This document shows positions 24,786 to 37,214 of a stretch of DNA of 64,000 bases, piece after piece. Position 1 is the first letter of the stretch; every line of letters starts with the position of its first letter. Source of the stretch: Hetaerina americana. Lineage: Eukaryota; Arthropoda; Insecta; Odonata; Calopterygidae. The position numbers and the translations under genes were made by a program. The notes below the pieces were generated by a model, which was not told where the DNA came from, ran no database searches, and worked only from the letters and a program-made list of their open reading frames with translations. The stretch is taken from positions 1,999,501-2,063,500 of the forward strand of contig JAKTNV010000061.1 of NCBI GenBank assembly GCA_022747635.1, written 5' to 3'.

Positions 24786-25845
24786 AAGGTGGAGACTACG
24801 GCGGAGGCTCTGAACCGCTGTAAGTTTGCGCCACAGCCTCTGAAAACTCCTTTGTTTTTTTTCCCCTTAGCGTTTTTGGAATTGAAGAGCTATTATTGAA
24901 TCACCTCAAGTCTTCTCTGATACCATCCGTGAACTGCAGTCAGCAAGGACGGAAGTCTTTAGGGAGTAATATTGGAAATTCGTTATTCTTTGTCACTCCA
25001 CCCAATATAACGTTTGAACCAATTCCATGTTGTAATTAAATCATAATTCTTTGTCATTACCCGTCTAGTTCTAAGATAGTCCTTTATTGGCCTCTGACGA
25101 AATAAGAACATCTCTCTCTAATTATGGGCTCGAAATTGCTGCATTTAAATTTTGTACGCGAAAGAGTAATTGTATAATACAAGCAAGACTTTTCTCTAAT
25201 GTTCGTAATGGTGACGAACCGTGGATATCGCCAGGATTACTAAAATTTATCGCCGTTGGAACGTATTTCTCTGATTTTAATTGGGTTGTTATTTCTACGA
25301 GACTGAATAAGCATTTAATAACTTTTAATAAATAATAAAAAAAAACTCTTTGCATTACCGGTAAACTTGGATGCTCAGGAGGTAGCTTTCCAAACTTCTA
25401 GGAAGTTTGACCTTTTCGTGTCAAGAAGAGGCCTATCCTAGTTCATTCGATGTAAAACGCTGTCATATTCATTTTCTCCTGGCAAAATGTCTTGGTAAAA
25501 TAGATCGGATATCCACTGAACTTTGCTTACTTCATTACTTAACACATTCTCCGATTGGTCGCAAACACTAGTAGGATGTAGTAACAACAAGACGGAAGCG
25601 ATATTTTGTTGTAATAATCGTACGAGACCGCTCGTTCCGCTGCAAAATCATGCTAATTAAATCGAATCGCTGCGAAAAAAAATTAAAAAAAAAAGAAAGG
25701 TCAAACTTGGAAAAATACCAAATTCACCCAAAGTTCACGTCCAATTCCGTTAAACGCGCGGTGTTTGCGATCGTTTAAAACGAAGATCGACGCGGATGGC
25801 GTTAATTCTCATGCTGAGCACCCCCAAGTCGTTAAGTTAATTGGA
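24786..25845. other. AT-rich noncoding stretch
   Basis: No gene recognised. A CpG-containing pocket at about 25745-25850 with GTTAAGTTAATTGG-type words resembles homeodomain-site-rich noncoding DNA, but that is impression only. Confidence 0.25.
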
Positions 25846-26350
25846 ATTCGAGGTAATTCTCCCCCGTTCCTCACCCCATCCCATTCCCCGATGCCTTCCA
25901 TCAACCGCTGCCGTGAAGTGGTTCACACTTGACTTGAGAGCGGCGGTTTGTCGATTCGACGCAGTGGAAGCCTCCAGAGCGAGAACGCCGAGGGCGACAG
26001 GCACACTCACTCCCCCCCTACTCCCACCTCCTCTTCCCCAGGAGCACGCACCCCCCTGGCCGAACCCACCCCACTGACGGACGGGAGGATCCCCTTCCTC
26101 CCTCCTTTTCCACCTCCCTGGGGTGCTGGTGCGTAGCCGTGGAACAATCCTTTTCCACCTTCCGCTCTCCTTACTTACCTACCACCCCCGTCAATTCCCC
26201 TCTACCTCAGGACCCGACTCCTGAATCACTTCCGTGGGCTCGCCGCCAGTCAACCCTCAATGGGAGTCCGCGGATGGCAGCGCGGCTTCCGCCACTCCAT
26301 CCCTCCCCCCCCCCTCCCACTTAGTTCGGGCGTCGGCAGGTGCCGCGCCC
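25846..26350. other. GC-rich, pyrimidine-biased patch
   Basis: C-rich on the plus strand throughout, with many CCCCC runs. Multiple overlapping Pro/Ser-rich frames are compositional. It directly abuts the MITE at 26369. Confidence 0.35.
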
Positions 26351-26368
26351 TCTCACCCACCCTCCAAC

Positions 26369-26621
26369 CAGACTGGGGAAGCTAACTGTAAACATTAACT
26401 CTGCTCAAGCTAAACTCAATAGTTTTAGCTGAGTTAAGTCAAAAGTTAAAAGTCAAATAACAGTAATTTTGAATTCAAAACAGGATTAGCTTATGGGTTA
26501 ATTTAGTGAAAATATTTTGTCTCGCGTGAATATTTTTGCGGTTTTTTTTATTTCTCTTAGAAGAAATTAATCTTTATAGACGCTTTCGAACGGCTTTATT
26601 CTACTGCATTTTATATATACA

Positions 26622-26694
<73 letters not shown>

Positions 26695-26942
26695 GTACCT
26701 TTATGACGTTGTCATGTCGTTCTCTTTCCTTTTACTTCACTAAAACACTGAACTAAAATTAATTTCATTGCGAATCCCTTAAGTGTGATGAATTAACTAA
26801 TAACGTTTAAAGTTAATTGATTTTCCAATAGGGTTATAAACGCGTTGAGTTAAAATTTTTAAAGGAAAAATAAGCACTACTTTAAAAATTTTAGCAATTT
26901 AACTTTACGTTTCGACGTTTAACGAGTTACCAGGTAAGTCTG
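26369..26942. mobile_element. hAT-like MITE (574 bp) with central (TA)n
   Basis: The left end starts CAGACTGGGGAAGCTAACTG and the right end, reverse-complemented, starts CAGACTTACCTGGTAACTCG. CAG(A/G)-type termini followed by TAACT-rich subterminal sequence are typical of hAT non-autonomous elements. The flanks CCTCCAAC (26361-26368) and GCTGCAAC (26943-26950) match at 6 of 8 positions, as expected of an aged 8-bp hAT target duplication. Both halves are rich in TTAACT/AGTTAA words in inverted arrangement. No coding capacity. The central (TA)n has probably expanded secondarily. Confidence 0.55.
26626..26691. repeat. (TA)n microsatellite inside the MITE
   Basis: About 33 TA units, essentially uninterrupted, near the middle of the hAT-like element. 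Confidence 0.95.
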
Positions 26943-26950
26943 GCTGCAAC

Positions 26951-29559
26951 CCGCCCTGATATGAGGCGAGGGCGGAAGGTTGTCTTATGGACGCTGACGA
27001 TACGAGTGCGAAAAGATTCGTCAATGTGGGTGAACAATCTCTCTCTCTCACCCATGAATCTCTCACTGCTGAAGCATGCGAATCCAGCAAACAACTGATT
27101 GGTATATATTTTCAACAAATGATGTTTTAGGGGTTTTTCATTGAGAATATTAACAAAACAACTGTCCGATCAACTGAGAACGTTGTCTTGTGCTGATTGG
27201 TTGAATCTTAATTATCTCCCTAACATTAGTTTCGCTTCGACGGCCGTCGTACACCGTTGACAACATTGAAAACAATATGAAATAATAAATATCCTTTATT
27301 TCTCATGAGAAAATAGGTAATTTTCCGCACAGAGCTGATATAATAACAAATTTTCCGGTTTGATTTACGTTTGGTTATCACAATTGCTTCCCGTATCAGA
27401 TGAGGAAAGTACTGGTCGCCGAAGAAACTTTCAACAATACACTTTTATATTTATTGGCTGAGTGAGCACATAGCTCTCCAATTATTAAGCAAATCTGTTT
27501 CCGATAACGTCCGTACTGGTATGTTTTGAATGATTTAAAATAATTGATTTTCGACGATACATATACACTGTTCAAGTAAAACCTGATTACGCACATTTAA
27601 ATTTGTAACATGGAAACGTAGGCGATGTTTTTCTTCACTCAACTATGAACACGAAAGTATTTAATCCCTCGTTTTTAGTTTTTAATTCAGTGTTTCATAG
27701 TTAAACATTCGTAAAGCTCAATGTTTATTACTGAGCGACAAAACATTTTAACTGTAATTACAGCAGAAACCGCTCGGCTTACTACAAATTTTGCCTAATA
27801 ATGTGCGTAAGTCGTCCAAAAAAACTCATTAGACAGCGAGGCGGAATTTCCAGAAGCGTGGAAATATGTGGACTATTCAGACTGAGTTCTAGTAATGGTT
27901 AACGATGTATTTTTGTAAAGGTGGTACGTATTTTTTCATTGTCTCCATCTGGAGACAAACTTTTACTTCTCTTGATGTTTCAGGAGAAAAGGAGTCCTAT
28001 TGTGGTCGAATTTCACACCAATTGGCTTTCGATTCGAGGAAAAAACCAGTGTCGCCAACTGTTTTCAGTGAGTGGTCATGATGGCCGCGTTCTCTTCTCT
28101 AACTTGATATACTTTCTGGCATGTAAAAGAAAATTTCGATTCGCTGACAAGTGGCTCGCGTCCCCTTCAATTTCTCCAAGATTCAAAAAACCTATTTCCA
28201 TTGTTACTTCCACGACTAGAGATCGATTTTTTTTATTCATGGGCTGTGGAAAATTTTCATTCAAGGTACATGAATTCTAATTTTTTTTTACCTCTTCAAA
28301 AGACGAAGTGCCTCTTCAAAACTGTCTTCGGCGACCGAGCAAGTGCAAATATTTGCGGCTCCAAAGTGATGGATAATTCTATACCTAAGCCGAAGTAGAA
28401 GTATGGTGTATTGGTTACAATCGCGATGTCATCTTTTTTTTCCCCACGAACTGCTGGCGGAAGGAGAAAATGTCACACATTGTTGGAGCAGTTTTTTTCG
28501 ATTTTAAAGTGGCGCAGCTTGAGTGTTTTCCGTTCATCTTTTTTTTTATTAAGCTTTCATTTTATTTGAGGGTGCTCCGGTTCATTTTTATTTTGATAAC
28601 TGCCGAGATTTTTTCCATGCGAATGGAGTCAAGACGGAGTCACACGTTGGCGGACCTTCGGAGGCCTCTTTTCACCTGACTGTCTTGAGTTCGCGGAAGT
28701 GAAGGACTTGTCATTTTCCTTTGAATGTGATTCAGTTGCAGGTTATGATTCTCACAAAACAAAATCTTACGCCTAATCTGTCCCCAACCTTCTATTTCAA
28801 ATTGATTGAACCAGCCAACAAATTTCACAGTTTTAGTTTAGTTAGTTTCCATAGAGACATCGGAGACATTTTGTCTTTGTGATCTTTTATTGTAAAACTG
28901 ATATTATAATCAATCACGTACTTAGTGGTGCGTGAATTTTCTTTGTGGCAAGAAGATTGACTACAAGTGTATGTAAACGTGTACTTAAACGCTGTTAGGC
29001 AGGTGCATATCTGAAAAATAGCCCATCAAACCCAAACCAGGTGTCTCAGATAATTGCTTGAACACTTTTTAAGATTTCTGGCGACTCTTCTCATGCTCTC
29101 TTCCTCTCTCTAACTGCTGCTTCACTCAACTTTACACGGACATAGTATCCTTCTTCCTCTCTAATAATTTCCATCAATATTTTTTTCTTCAATTCCAAAT
29201 ATCCTTATCTTACCGTCAAAAACAAACCTACCTCGGACATCTCATTCTCATCAAATTTTCTCCATACAATTCATCTTTCTTGTCTTATATTCAGCAGTTG
29301 TCTTTTCTCTCCATCTCTTCTTAAAACCTCTCAAGTTTTTTTTTCTTTATGCGATCATCTGAATTCATGTATTCTTCTCCAAATTCGTCAAACCCCCCTC
29401 GATTATCGGCAACATATTTTTGCCATTTCATCTCAATGAATTTAAACATTCACGCTTATGCTCTCGAAGTGCCAGTAATATTTTTGCACATTCAAAATGG
29501 ACAACTCGCCCAAGAGCGATACATTATTTTTTTTCTACTCTTCAATTCTGTTCAATTCT
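26951..29559. other. AT-rich noncoding stretch
   Basis: No domain-bearing frame; the 119-codon frame at 27921-28280 is unrecognised. The part at 29030-29350 is CT-biased on the plus strand, as over the minus-strand LINE remnants elsewhere, but I could not match it to a LINE. Confidence 0.3.
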
Positions 29560-30370
29560 TAGGCCAATTTTCTGATTGCCGAGCGGCTTCCGATCTCCCT
29601 TACGCGGACACACCTCCGTCTCAATTACGACCGGTGCCCTGAAGGTGGAGTGGGGAACGGATGGATATCAGGGAAGGGAAGGAGGGTATAAGGTGACGGA
29701 GAACGAACTACCTCCCACCCTACCTCCATCCATCCACCTGGAGGAAACCCACAGTCCCATTGAGATACGAACCGCTCTCTCCCTCTCCATCTCTCTTTCT
29801 CTCTCTCTCTCTCTCTACGAACAACAAAGAAATCATAATTTTATAACAACCGTGGCCTTTTTTTATTGGCCCGAACCTGTAATGCCAGTGGCGTGTAACA
29901 ATCGATTTTTTTCTTAGCATTTCGAGAGGTTTGGAGCGGAAGGGATGGGGGAACAGCATTCTGGTTTTCGTTGACTGTTGACTGAAGGCCTTCCCGATGG
30001 GAGGAGGGGACAATGGAGGCGATTGCGTGTGAGTGAGCGGTGTGGGATGGCGAACAAATGAAAAAAATGGAACGTCTAAGGGCGCAAGTCTCCATTGCGA
30101 TACCTCCAATTTTTTTCCTAACACATTTTTTTCCGTCGCTTCGCGTTCCATTAAAGCCTTCAGCGGACTGTTTCGACTGCCGAGTCTCCGGTGTGGAGGA
30201 TGGAAGAGGGCTCCCCCACCTCTACTATCCCCCCTTTCCGCATCCCCCCCACCACCCACAACCATCATCCTCGCTTTTTTTACGCGTATTTGGGGAGGTG
30301 GGGCGATTTTGGAGTGGAGAAGAGAGTTGGGGAAGGGGCGTTTTGTGTGTGTGGGCCGAGACGGTGAAAG
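29560..30370. other. GC-rich patch with CT microsatellite
   Basis: Contains a (CT)n-rich run at about 29776-29816, purine-rich sequence near 29640-29700 and 30290-30360, and C-rich sequence near 30205-30260. Overlapping frames on both strands (182, 178 and 127 codons) are low-complexity and mutually incompatible. Confidence 0.35.
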
Positions 30371-30593
30371 CGATGGACCGAAGGCACATTTATCCGATGT
30401 ATCAAGGAGTAATGCGATTTTAACGATTTGCTTCGAGGAATCCGACCAAGAGGAAAGCGGATTACGGATTTATAAGGTTGGGTCTCGTTTTCCCGTCCTT
30501 TTTTCCAAGTGCCCCTTGATTGTGATTGACGCTCCGCGACATCATATTTCAATGCTGATAGCCCATTGAGTCCGTCCTGCAAACAACCGCTGA

Positions 30594-30660
30594 ATGTGTT
30601 ATGTTCACATATATCTATCCGTATGTAGCATACAGAGAGATGTATGCGAACATAACACAT
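30594..30660. repeat. Inverted repeat, 17-bp arms
   Basis: ATGTGTTATGTTCACAT (30594-30610) pairs with ATGCGAACATAACACAT (30644-30660), 16 of 17 complementary, around a 33-bp spacer. Could be a tiny MITE relic or a transcribed hairpin. Confidence 0.7.
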
Positions 30661-30789
30661 ATGGTGTGCCTGGCTTTAAGGAAGCCTCAGAAAAAGGCCG
30701 AAAGCCAAAACCATCTGAAATGTGAAGTGTTATTTTACGTGTATTCTATACCTTTACAAATTTTTGTTATATTATGCCATTGAAGTGCA

Positions 30790-30827
30790 ATATGTATATA
30801 TATATTATATATATGTACATATATATA

Positions 30828-30899
<72 letters not shown>
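30790..30899. repeat. (TA)n microsatellite with TGTACA interruptions
   Basis: Imperfect TA repeats with two TGTACA interruptions (30813-30835), then an uninterrupted (TA)n to 30898. Open frames across it on both strands are Tyr/Ile repeats. Confidence 0.95.
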
Positions 30900-30901
<2 letters not shown>

Positions 30902-32009
30902 TGCACATAAACCCCAATATTTCCGGGAGAAATGCGTACTACACGCTGCCACCATCTCAAGTCACTGTTTCGGCCGATTCCAGGCCCCTAAAGCCCCAGG
31001 CTCGTGAGTTTCACGTTTTCCAGCCAAATTTAATTTTAAGCCTACTATTTAAAAAAACTATATATATATATATTATTTGTCAAATTCTTGGAAACTCTGG
31101 TAATCCTATTTATTGCGTTCTCTACTCGGTGATGATGCTACTACTTATAAAAATAAAATTACCATATTGTTTCTTATCGCAGATTTCCCTTTGAACAGAT
31201 ACGATTGATTAAAATTGTTTCAGCTAAGTCAAACTGAACCTAAGTTAGTGGAAGTGATAAGCGGTGTAGCACATGTTATTCGGAATAAAATGGTAGGCGT
31301 GGAAGCGCGCTAATGAAGTCGTACCCCGCAGTTCAAAGGAGTGGTATTTGAATTTCAACTTCTATGCCGTCAAATGTTACAGAAGTATTTTATTGATTGT
31401 AAACGTGTGTTTTTAGGTGTTATCGGTGATAGGCTGTCTTAGAAAATTTCAAAAAAATACAACTTAAACTAGAAAATATCGTAATGCTTTGGGGTGCAGT
31501 CATTTCAAGGTTTAATTTCCACGGAATCTAAACTGTTGACGGAGGATTTTTTCTCTGTATTAATCACGGTGAAAGGCGTGATTGAACCCATAAGAGACGT
31601 ACTGCATACGGTACAACAATAATATAGATCAGTTACGACTTCAATGGCCTGTTCTCAATCAATTTACTGGGGAAAATGTTTGATTTGATTACTATACTGG
31701 TTACTGTTCCCCGTACTTTTTCTGCAGTTAGTTTTACCACAAATCAAATCATAAATAAGTTTGCTGATCACGAAAAATTACAATATTGGGTATGTTGAAA
31801 TCGCTATAAAAATAAATTTACAATTTAATTGAGAAAAAAATTAAAATTTTGAAGGGAAGGCAATGGCATAAGGGAATATTTAATGAGACAACCATAAAGA
31901 AATAATCTCCAGTGTAGACGTTCAAACTAAATGTTAGCTATAAAACAAACGTAATGATCAGTAGCCTAAAAATGTTATACATTTATATTTTTCGATCGAA
32001 AAAAAGGCA
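30900..32009. other. AT-rich noncoding stretch
   Basis: No gene recognised. A short (TA)n lies at about 31059-31075. Confidence 0.3.
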
Positions 32010-32410
32010 AGATACAGCAAGTGGAACAGTTCTCATATTTAACCATCAGGAAGACGTATGATGGGAAACATAGGAGAGCTATTTCTAACGGAATAACACT
32101 TTCAAGAATTCTTTGCGTCAAAAGAAACAGTGACTTACAGCAGATTGTGCATTCTTTTTCATCGAAAACGGATCATAAAAACCTGTGCATGCATTTCAGT
32201 CTTTTGAGGCCAAGAGACTTGGTCGATAATAGCAGCAAAGAGAAAATAAGCTTGAAGCGATGGAAATGTGGCGGGACAAAAGGACGATGAAAATAAAATT
32301 GGCGAACCGAATGACAAAAAAATTTCAGATTCTTAAAGGAGTTGGTGAAGAGAAAATTCTGCGAAGGGGACAAGAGGATAGGTTAACTGAACGTGGACCC
32401 TTGAGTCACG
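32010..32410 (+). pseudogene. Degenerate RTE LINE C-terminal remnant
   Basis: One frame starts QQVEQFSYL, matching EQVEQFTYLGSVL of the intact RTE, and continues to GKHRRAISNGITLSRIL where the intact copy has DVRRRIALGKEAF. After a frame change KLEAMEMWRDKRTMKIK aligns with RLEAFEMWVWRRMEKVK, then GVGEEKILR with MVGEERGLL. The order and spacing are right, so this is a frameshifted copy of the region between the RT domain and the C-terminus. Too diverged to be recent. Confidence 0.6.
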
Positions 32411-32444
32411 ACAGCTGACTGAAAACCATAAAGGGAGGAATCTG

Positions 32445-32495
32445 CCTACATTCACACAATACCCCGCAAGCCGCCGCAAGGGCGTGTGGTCTCTT
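32445..32495 (-). repeat. CR1/L2-like LINE 3'-end block (minus)
   Basis: ACCCCGCAAGCCGCC followed by AAGGGCGTGTGGT matches the recurring block CCCTGCAAGCCACC...AGGGTGTGTGGCAG, read as a minus-strand LINE 3' terminus. Confidence 0.5.
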
Positions 32496-33115
32496 ACGCC
32501 ACTAGCCATGCATCAGGGGAGCTAAGAACTACTGAGGAAGGCTTCGGATGAATCATAATAATATTACGAGAATAAATTGGCGTTATTGACCCCAACAGAA
32601 GGACCATGAAGAATAGAAGAAATAAGCTTATCTGAATAATTTGGGGAGCTGTTACCGTTTAATAAAGATGAAACGTTTTACATTAGTCAATCGCTATCGA
32701 TCTTGACGATTTTACTATTGTAATATTTTAAGCATAATATATGTTCTTACAAAGCTATTTAATTAATTAATAGGACATACATTTGATTAATGTGATTATC
32801 AAGAAAGTAGTCGTATGACATTAGAAAAAAATATCAAATATCATATTTAACTAATTAAATACATATGTAGGTCTACCGAAACGAATTCTGCGAAAAATAT
32901 GATTTCTATTTAAATAATTCATTCTTGTATTTTGCAATAATCTAGAGAATGACAATAATCGCAGGAATATATAGGGAAACTTCTGACAAGCCTCCAGGTT
33001 GAGTTAATCAATCAATCCAATATATAAAAAAAACATGAATAACCAATAATATGCTGCAATTAAACCTTTCAGATTTTCAAATTAACTATTTTTTTAAGGG
33101 TAAAAAAATATTTGA
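32496..33115. other. AT-rich noncoding stretch
   Basis: No gene or repeat recognised. Confidence 0.3.
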
Positions 33116-33119
33116 ATAC

Positions 33120-33690
33120 TCATATCGTTTGTTTGCCCAAGCGAGTTCGACCTGTCTCCGGAGTTTAGATCGGACACGGCAACTAGTTTGAGAGGGTGGG
33201 AGGAAAGGGAATGCCGTCGGTTGGTTTGGACCGTGGAGGGTGGCGGCGGAAAGGGAAAGAGGGCCATTACTAATTGGGAAGGGTTTGCCGCTATTAATAT
33301 GTTGCACCTCCTCTCGTCCCCTTACTCATGCATGTCCCCGTCCCAGGTTGCTCCGGCTCCAAACCCGGCTCGTCCCCACCCGTGGAGGAGGCGTATTTCA
33401 TCCCCGATCTTCATCTGTTTGCTTTTTAATTACTCTGCCCCATCGCGGGATGGAGCGCCGGGAGCCCGTAAATCATGACCTCCCTCCCACCGGTCCGCTC
33501 CCTTGATTCGCCGCCGGAGTAAATCATTCCTCGTCGAGGGAGCGGAGTCCCTCATGCGTCCGGCGTTTTGAGGAACAAGGATATGCCGCGGCGCAACGAG
33601 GCGCGGTGCACATGTTGAACCAATTACGGAACAAGATGGCGCGGGTGACGGCCATTAGGGGTGGAGAGAGGGTGGAAAATTTTCACATCA
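33120..33690. promoter_or_regulatory. GC-rich patch with AGATGGCGC and TAAT words
   Basis: Mixed GC-rich, non-repetitive sequence holding AGATGGCGC (33634-33642) next to CCATTAGGG, and two GTAAATCAT words ~55 bp apart (33467, 33521). Unlike the mononucleotide-rich patches it has complex composition, so it is a better candidate for a conserved noncoding element. No gene: the two plus frames overlap and have no domains. Confidence 0.35.
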
Positions 33691-35516
33691 CCTGAACGAG
33701 CCTCAAAGTGGTGATTTTGTTTTTCTTTATCTCCTGCCGTGGTCTCTGGGAAGTCGTTAATCATGGCTGCTATCCCTACGGAACGTTACCTGGCAGCTGC
33801 CACTTGACTTATATTAGTATTTCTCGAACGGACCGTAATAAAATGCATGGGAAACGTTGGGAGGTATGGAAAGAGAGAAAGAAGAGATATGTTCATTCAA
33901 CTTATTAAAAAAAATTTTTTTACATGTATAAAATAAAAATAATAATAAAGTGAGCGCCTCCAGTCGTTGGTCGTTACCGGTGAAAAATTATTTCCGCGCT
34001 TTTCTCGACCGATTCTTAGTCCGGGTATTGTCATCGAGACTTGATATAGCGTTATGTTATACATAACTCATGCGCGACATCCAATTAGGATCGGGTTTTA
34101 ATTGATGAAGTTCGAGGACCTTTTCGTAATTCAGTAAACTATTCCATTCATATTGGGGCGGAGCCGATGCGTGGGGCAATGCCTCAATCAAAATGCACGA
34201 AGTAACTCAATGTGTGATAAAATTTCAACGCAACATATACGTGGATTTAAAAGTCTAAAATCGACCTAATTATTTAATTTCGTTACTTCTTGAAACACTA
34301 GCTGATATACTTGGCGCTGGATATTGATATGACAAATAGAAGAATGTGATAGGTACAGCATACCGTCGTGATTTTTCGATATTCTAATGAGACAGCATTG
34401 AAAATGTATGAATGATGAACATATTAAATTTTAAAAAAAGTGTTGTTTGGGACCCAGTTTGTAATCTATACAATATTCATATCTGTGGCATAAATAGAAA
34501 CCTGGGTTTAAAAATTAAAACGCTGTTGTGAACTTTGCTCAGATTATATTTCATTCACAAAAAGAGTTCCCAAAAGGTAATACCTGAAAGAATCAGGTTT
34601 ATGAGTACTTGAGGGAATCCTATAAAATATATCACTTCTACTTTTGCATACTGTTAATGACTCCTGTGCTCCTTGGTATTTTTTTAGCGACATAATTACC
34701 GAAGGCTGAATCAAGAGATTGGATGCACAGGACATCCAAGTTAAGAGGTAGGATTCAAGCCGGCAAAATTCTCCTTTTCATGCAGACGCGGAAACCACGT
34801 GACAAACAATACACAGTATTTCATCTCTCGGCAAGCAAAAATTCTGATAAAGAATTCAAGTGTCCACATTGATCCGAATGAAAACGAGGTTGAAACAATC
34901 AGCATAAGATTCATAAAATCTCTAAGAAGGTAACCATTTTCAAAATTGCGTTAAATTTGAAATTATTTAGAGACCGAAGACACCATTCATTGGATGATTT
35001 TATGATCAGGGATCGGTAAGTATTCAGATTAATTGTTGGGCATAAAATTAATAATTATTTTGAATTTTATCAGCGCCAAACATATTCCCATAATCTGCTA
35101 ACATGGCTCAACAACGGTGGTGGTATATATACTAGTGCCATTGGTAACACTTTCCGTCCCGAACGGGACAACCCAAAACCTATGCCATAATCCATCTCAG
35201 AGAGGTGCTCCGAATCAATTGTATGAGGGTGACTAGCGGAGCGCCAGTAGGCGTGACGATCTACCCGAGCGGCCAGCTTCCGTCACACATATGCATCCCT
35301 TGGTTCCTCCGTGCGTGTCGTGGGAGTGAAGACTATCGGCTGCGTCATCGCTGGAGGATGGATGGAAATTCAACGAAATTTAATCTCCGATCGAAAATAA
35401 AATCTTCTTCTAAAAAAAACTAATCCATGAGCTAGGTATGTCGTAGCAATTCAGTTTATCCAGGCAATTAAATTATCTCCTATAATATTTTCAATTTTGA
35501 ACATATCAAGCGGAAT
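33691..35516. other. AT-rich noncoding stretch
   Basis: No gene recognised. A GC-neutral piece at 35100-35350 contains the small palindrome GTCCCGAACGGGAC (about 35156-35169) and no domain-bearing frame. Confidence 0.3.
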
Positions 35517-35600
35517 AATAGCCTTCAGGGATTAGATCGTTCGGATTCTAATCGAAGGGCCAGGGTACGAATCTGGTTGACGCGTCTACTTAACCAAACC
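35517..35600 (+). repeat. tRNA-Arg-like SINE head
   Basis: An anticodon-arm-like hairpin at 35540-35556 has stem TTCGG/TCGAA and loop ATTCTAA, which would give anticodon TCT. It is followed by a T-arm-like CCAGG...TCTGG (35560-35576) around GTACGAA. Upstream TAGCCTTCAGGG can serve as an A box. No clean acceptor stem, so this is a tRNA-derived SINE head or tRNA pseudogene. Confidence 0.5.
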
Positions 35601-36059
35601 TGCGTGATTTTCACTGTGACTGTTCTTCCTGGGAAACCACAGGTGGCAGAGAGAAAGAATCTTAGCACCCGTTTCACCCTGTCATTTTGAGAATTTCACA
35701 CGCCGTAGACAGCCGCGAGGGGAACTCAGGAAACTAATTTTCGGTTATATGTTTGTGGGTTTCTCATTTAATTTGTGAAAAATGGGTATAACTTAAAAAT
35801 GATTTGAGAAAATACTTGTGGTTGAATATAAGAATAATCATTTAATAGATATTTATAATGGATAACAAATGGGAGCTTTTTTTTCTGTTGAAAAAATGTT
35901 TTGATATGGAACATTTTCTTATTCATCAGAGAAATTAAATTTCGCGCTCAACCAACCATTATCATCATTTTATTGAGTTAAATATTATTCACTTGATTTA
36001 AATTTTTATGACCGCCAAAAAACAGTAAAAATTATTAATTCGAATATATTTGTATCTAA
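35601..36059. other. AT-rich stretch following tRNA-like head
   Basis: If the tRNA-like segment is a SINE head, its body may extend over the first 100-150 bp here. No tail recognised. Confidence 0.25.
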
Positions 36060-36560
36060 TCTATGAATTGAAGTTGAATTGAAAAGAAAATGGGCAAAGT
36101 ACTTGGGACATTAGGAGAAGAAGTAACTAATCAAAATAATGGTTAAAAACGAAAAGCAATTGATAGCGGGTGTACTAGGTAAATACGTAAATATTAATAA
36201 AGACGATAACATGGAGCTTGGCTCTTAGAGGATCCGAAACTTGGTCATTGTCATGGAAACTTATCCACGAAAAATAACGTAGATTTAGGGTATTTGAGAT
36301 TTTGGCATGGAGAAGAATTGTGGGAGTACGCGGAACTGGGGGGGGAGAAATAGAAAGTTTTAAACGCAATGGGTTTGACAGATTTTTTCTAGGAAATAAC
36401 CGAAATGGACAGGGAGAGTGGGCGGAGGAAATATTGAAAATTAGTTTGAAGTTAAATGCTTTGAAAAAATGGGAAAATGTTGGTTAATATGGTTGGAGGA
36501 AGAAGGAGAATAGAATTTCTGAACAGTATCAAGACAGCTAGAACGTTCGAAGGACTGGAA
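36060..36560 (+). pseudogene. Degenerate RTE LINE C-terminal remnant
   Basis: Around 36215-36315 one frame reads LRGSETWSL, then with a stop RRFRVFEILAWRRIV. This aligns with YGAETWSL and RRLEAFEMWVWRRME of the intact RTE. Just upstream LIAGVLGKYVNIN corresponds to LMTGTLSKDVKKR. Stops and frame changes show an old inactive copy. Boundaries approximate. Confidence 0.6.
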
Positions 36561-37214
36561 CTGGTAATATTTAATGGGCAACCAGGAGTAAGCTTAATGC
36601 GATAATGTGGATATTACAGTCGTTATGGAACGCTAGTAACTTAACTTTATAGGTATATTACCTTTGATGATGATATGAAGGTGAACTTAGAGCGAATTGG
36701 TGAAAGGGAGTGCTAATAGATGGCGAGAGAAATGTTATGTCACTCCTTCAGGGACGCTGAGAAAGAGAGAGGGAAACCCAATGGTCGCGAACAAAGAGCG
36801 TGGGAACGAGGCGATGGACCTCTATCACGACGATCTATTCCCCCTCCCCCACCCACGGAGGCATTCTGGCCGAATGGCTTCATTCACACTTTCCGCTCGT
36901 TTCGACCGAATCAGGAAATAATATTACTTCAAGGACATCCCCGACCATCCATTTTTCCCAGTGACGACTATCCGGCGGTGAGAATGAATGTCTGAGGTCG
37001 TGATTCAGAGCTATCATTGCCTTTCAAATCCAGCCGAACTGATTTCCTGAGGAATTATATCAGGAAATACATCTAGTGTATCCACTTCTTTTCATTTCAG
37101 TTCAAAGGTTAATAACCTAATGGCTTCATAATTGTTATTAATGGCGATCTGCCGGCTGTGTTTTTGACAGAGTCAGAGACGGACGCTGCTAATCCTTGTA
37201 TAACATGGGACTAA
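36561..37214. other. Noncoding stretch
   Basis: Contains a GC-richer part at about 36760-36980 with overlapping domain-less frames. No repeat recognised. Confidence 0.3.

Noticed and set aside
29030..29350. Minus-strand RTE remnant
   Set aside because: Plus strand is CT-biased as over true remnants, but no C-terminal motif could be aligned.
29720..30569. 182- and 178-codon frames on opposite strands
   Set aside because: Mutually overlapping, low-complexity, no domain; they run through a (CT)n repeat and C/G-rich sequence.
35540..35576. Functional tRNA-Arg(TCT)
   Set aside because: Anticodon and T arms pair, but the T loop is altered and there is no clean acceptor stem or D arm.
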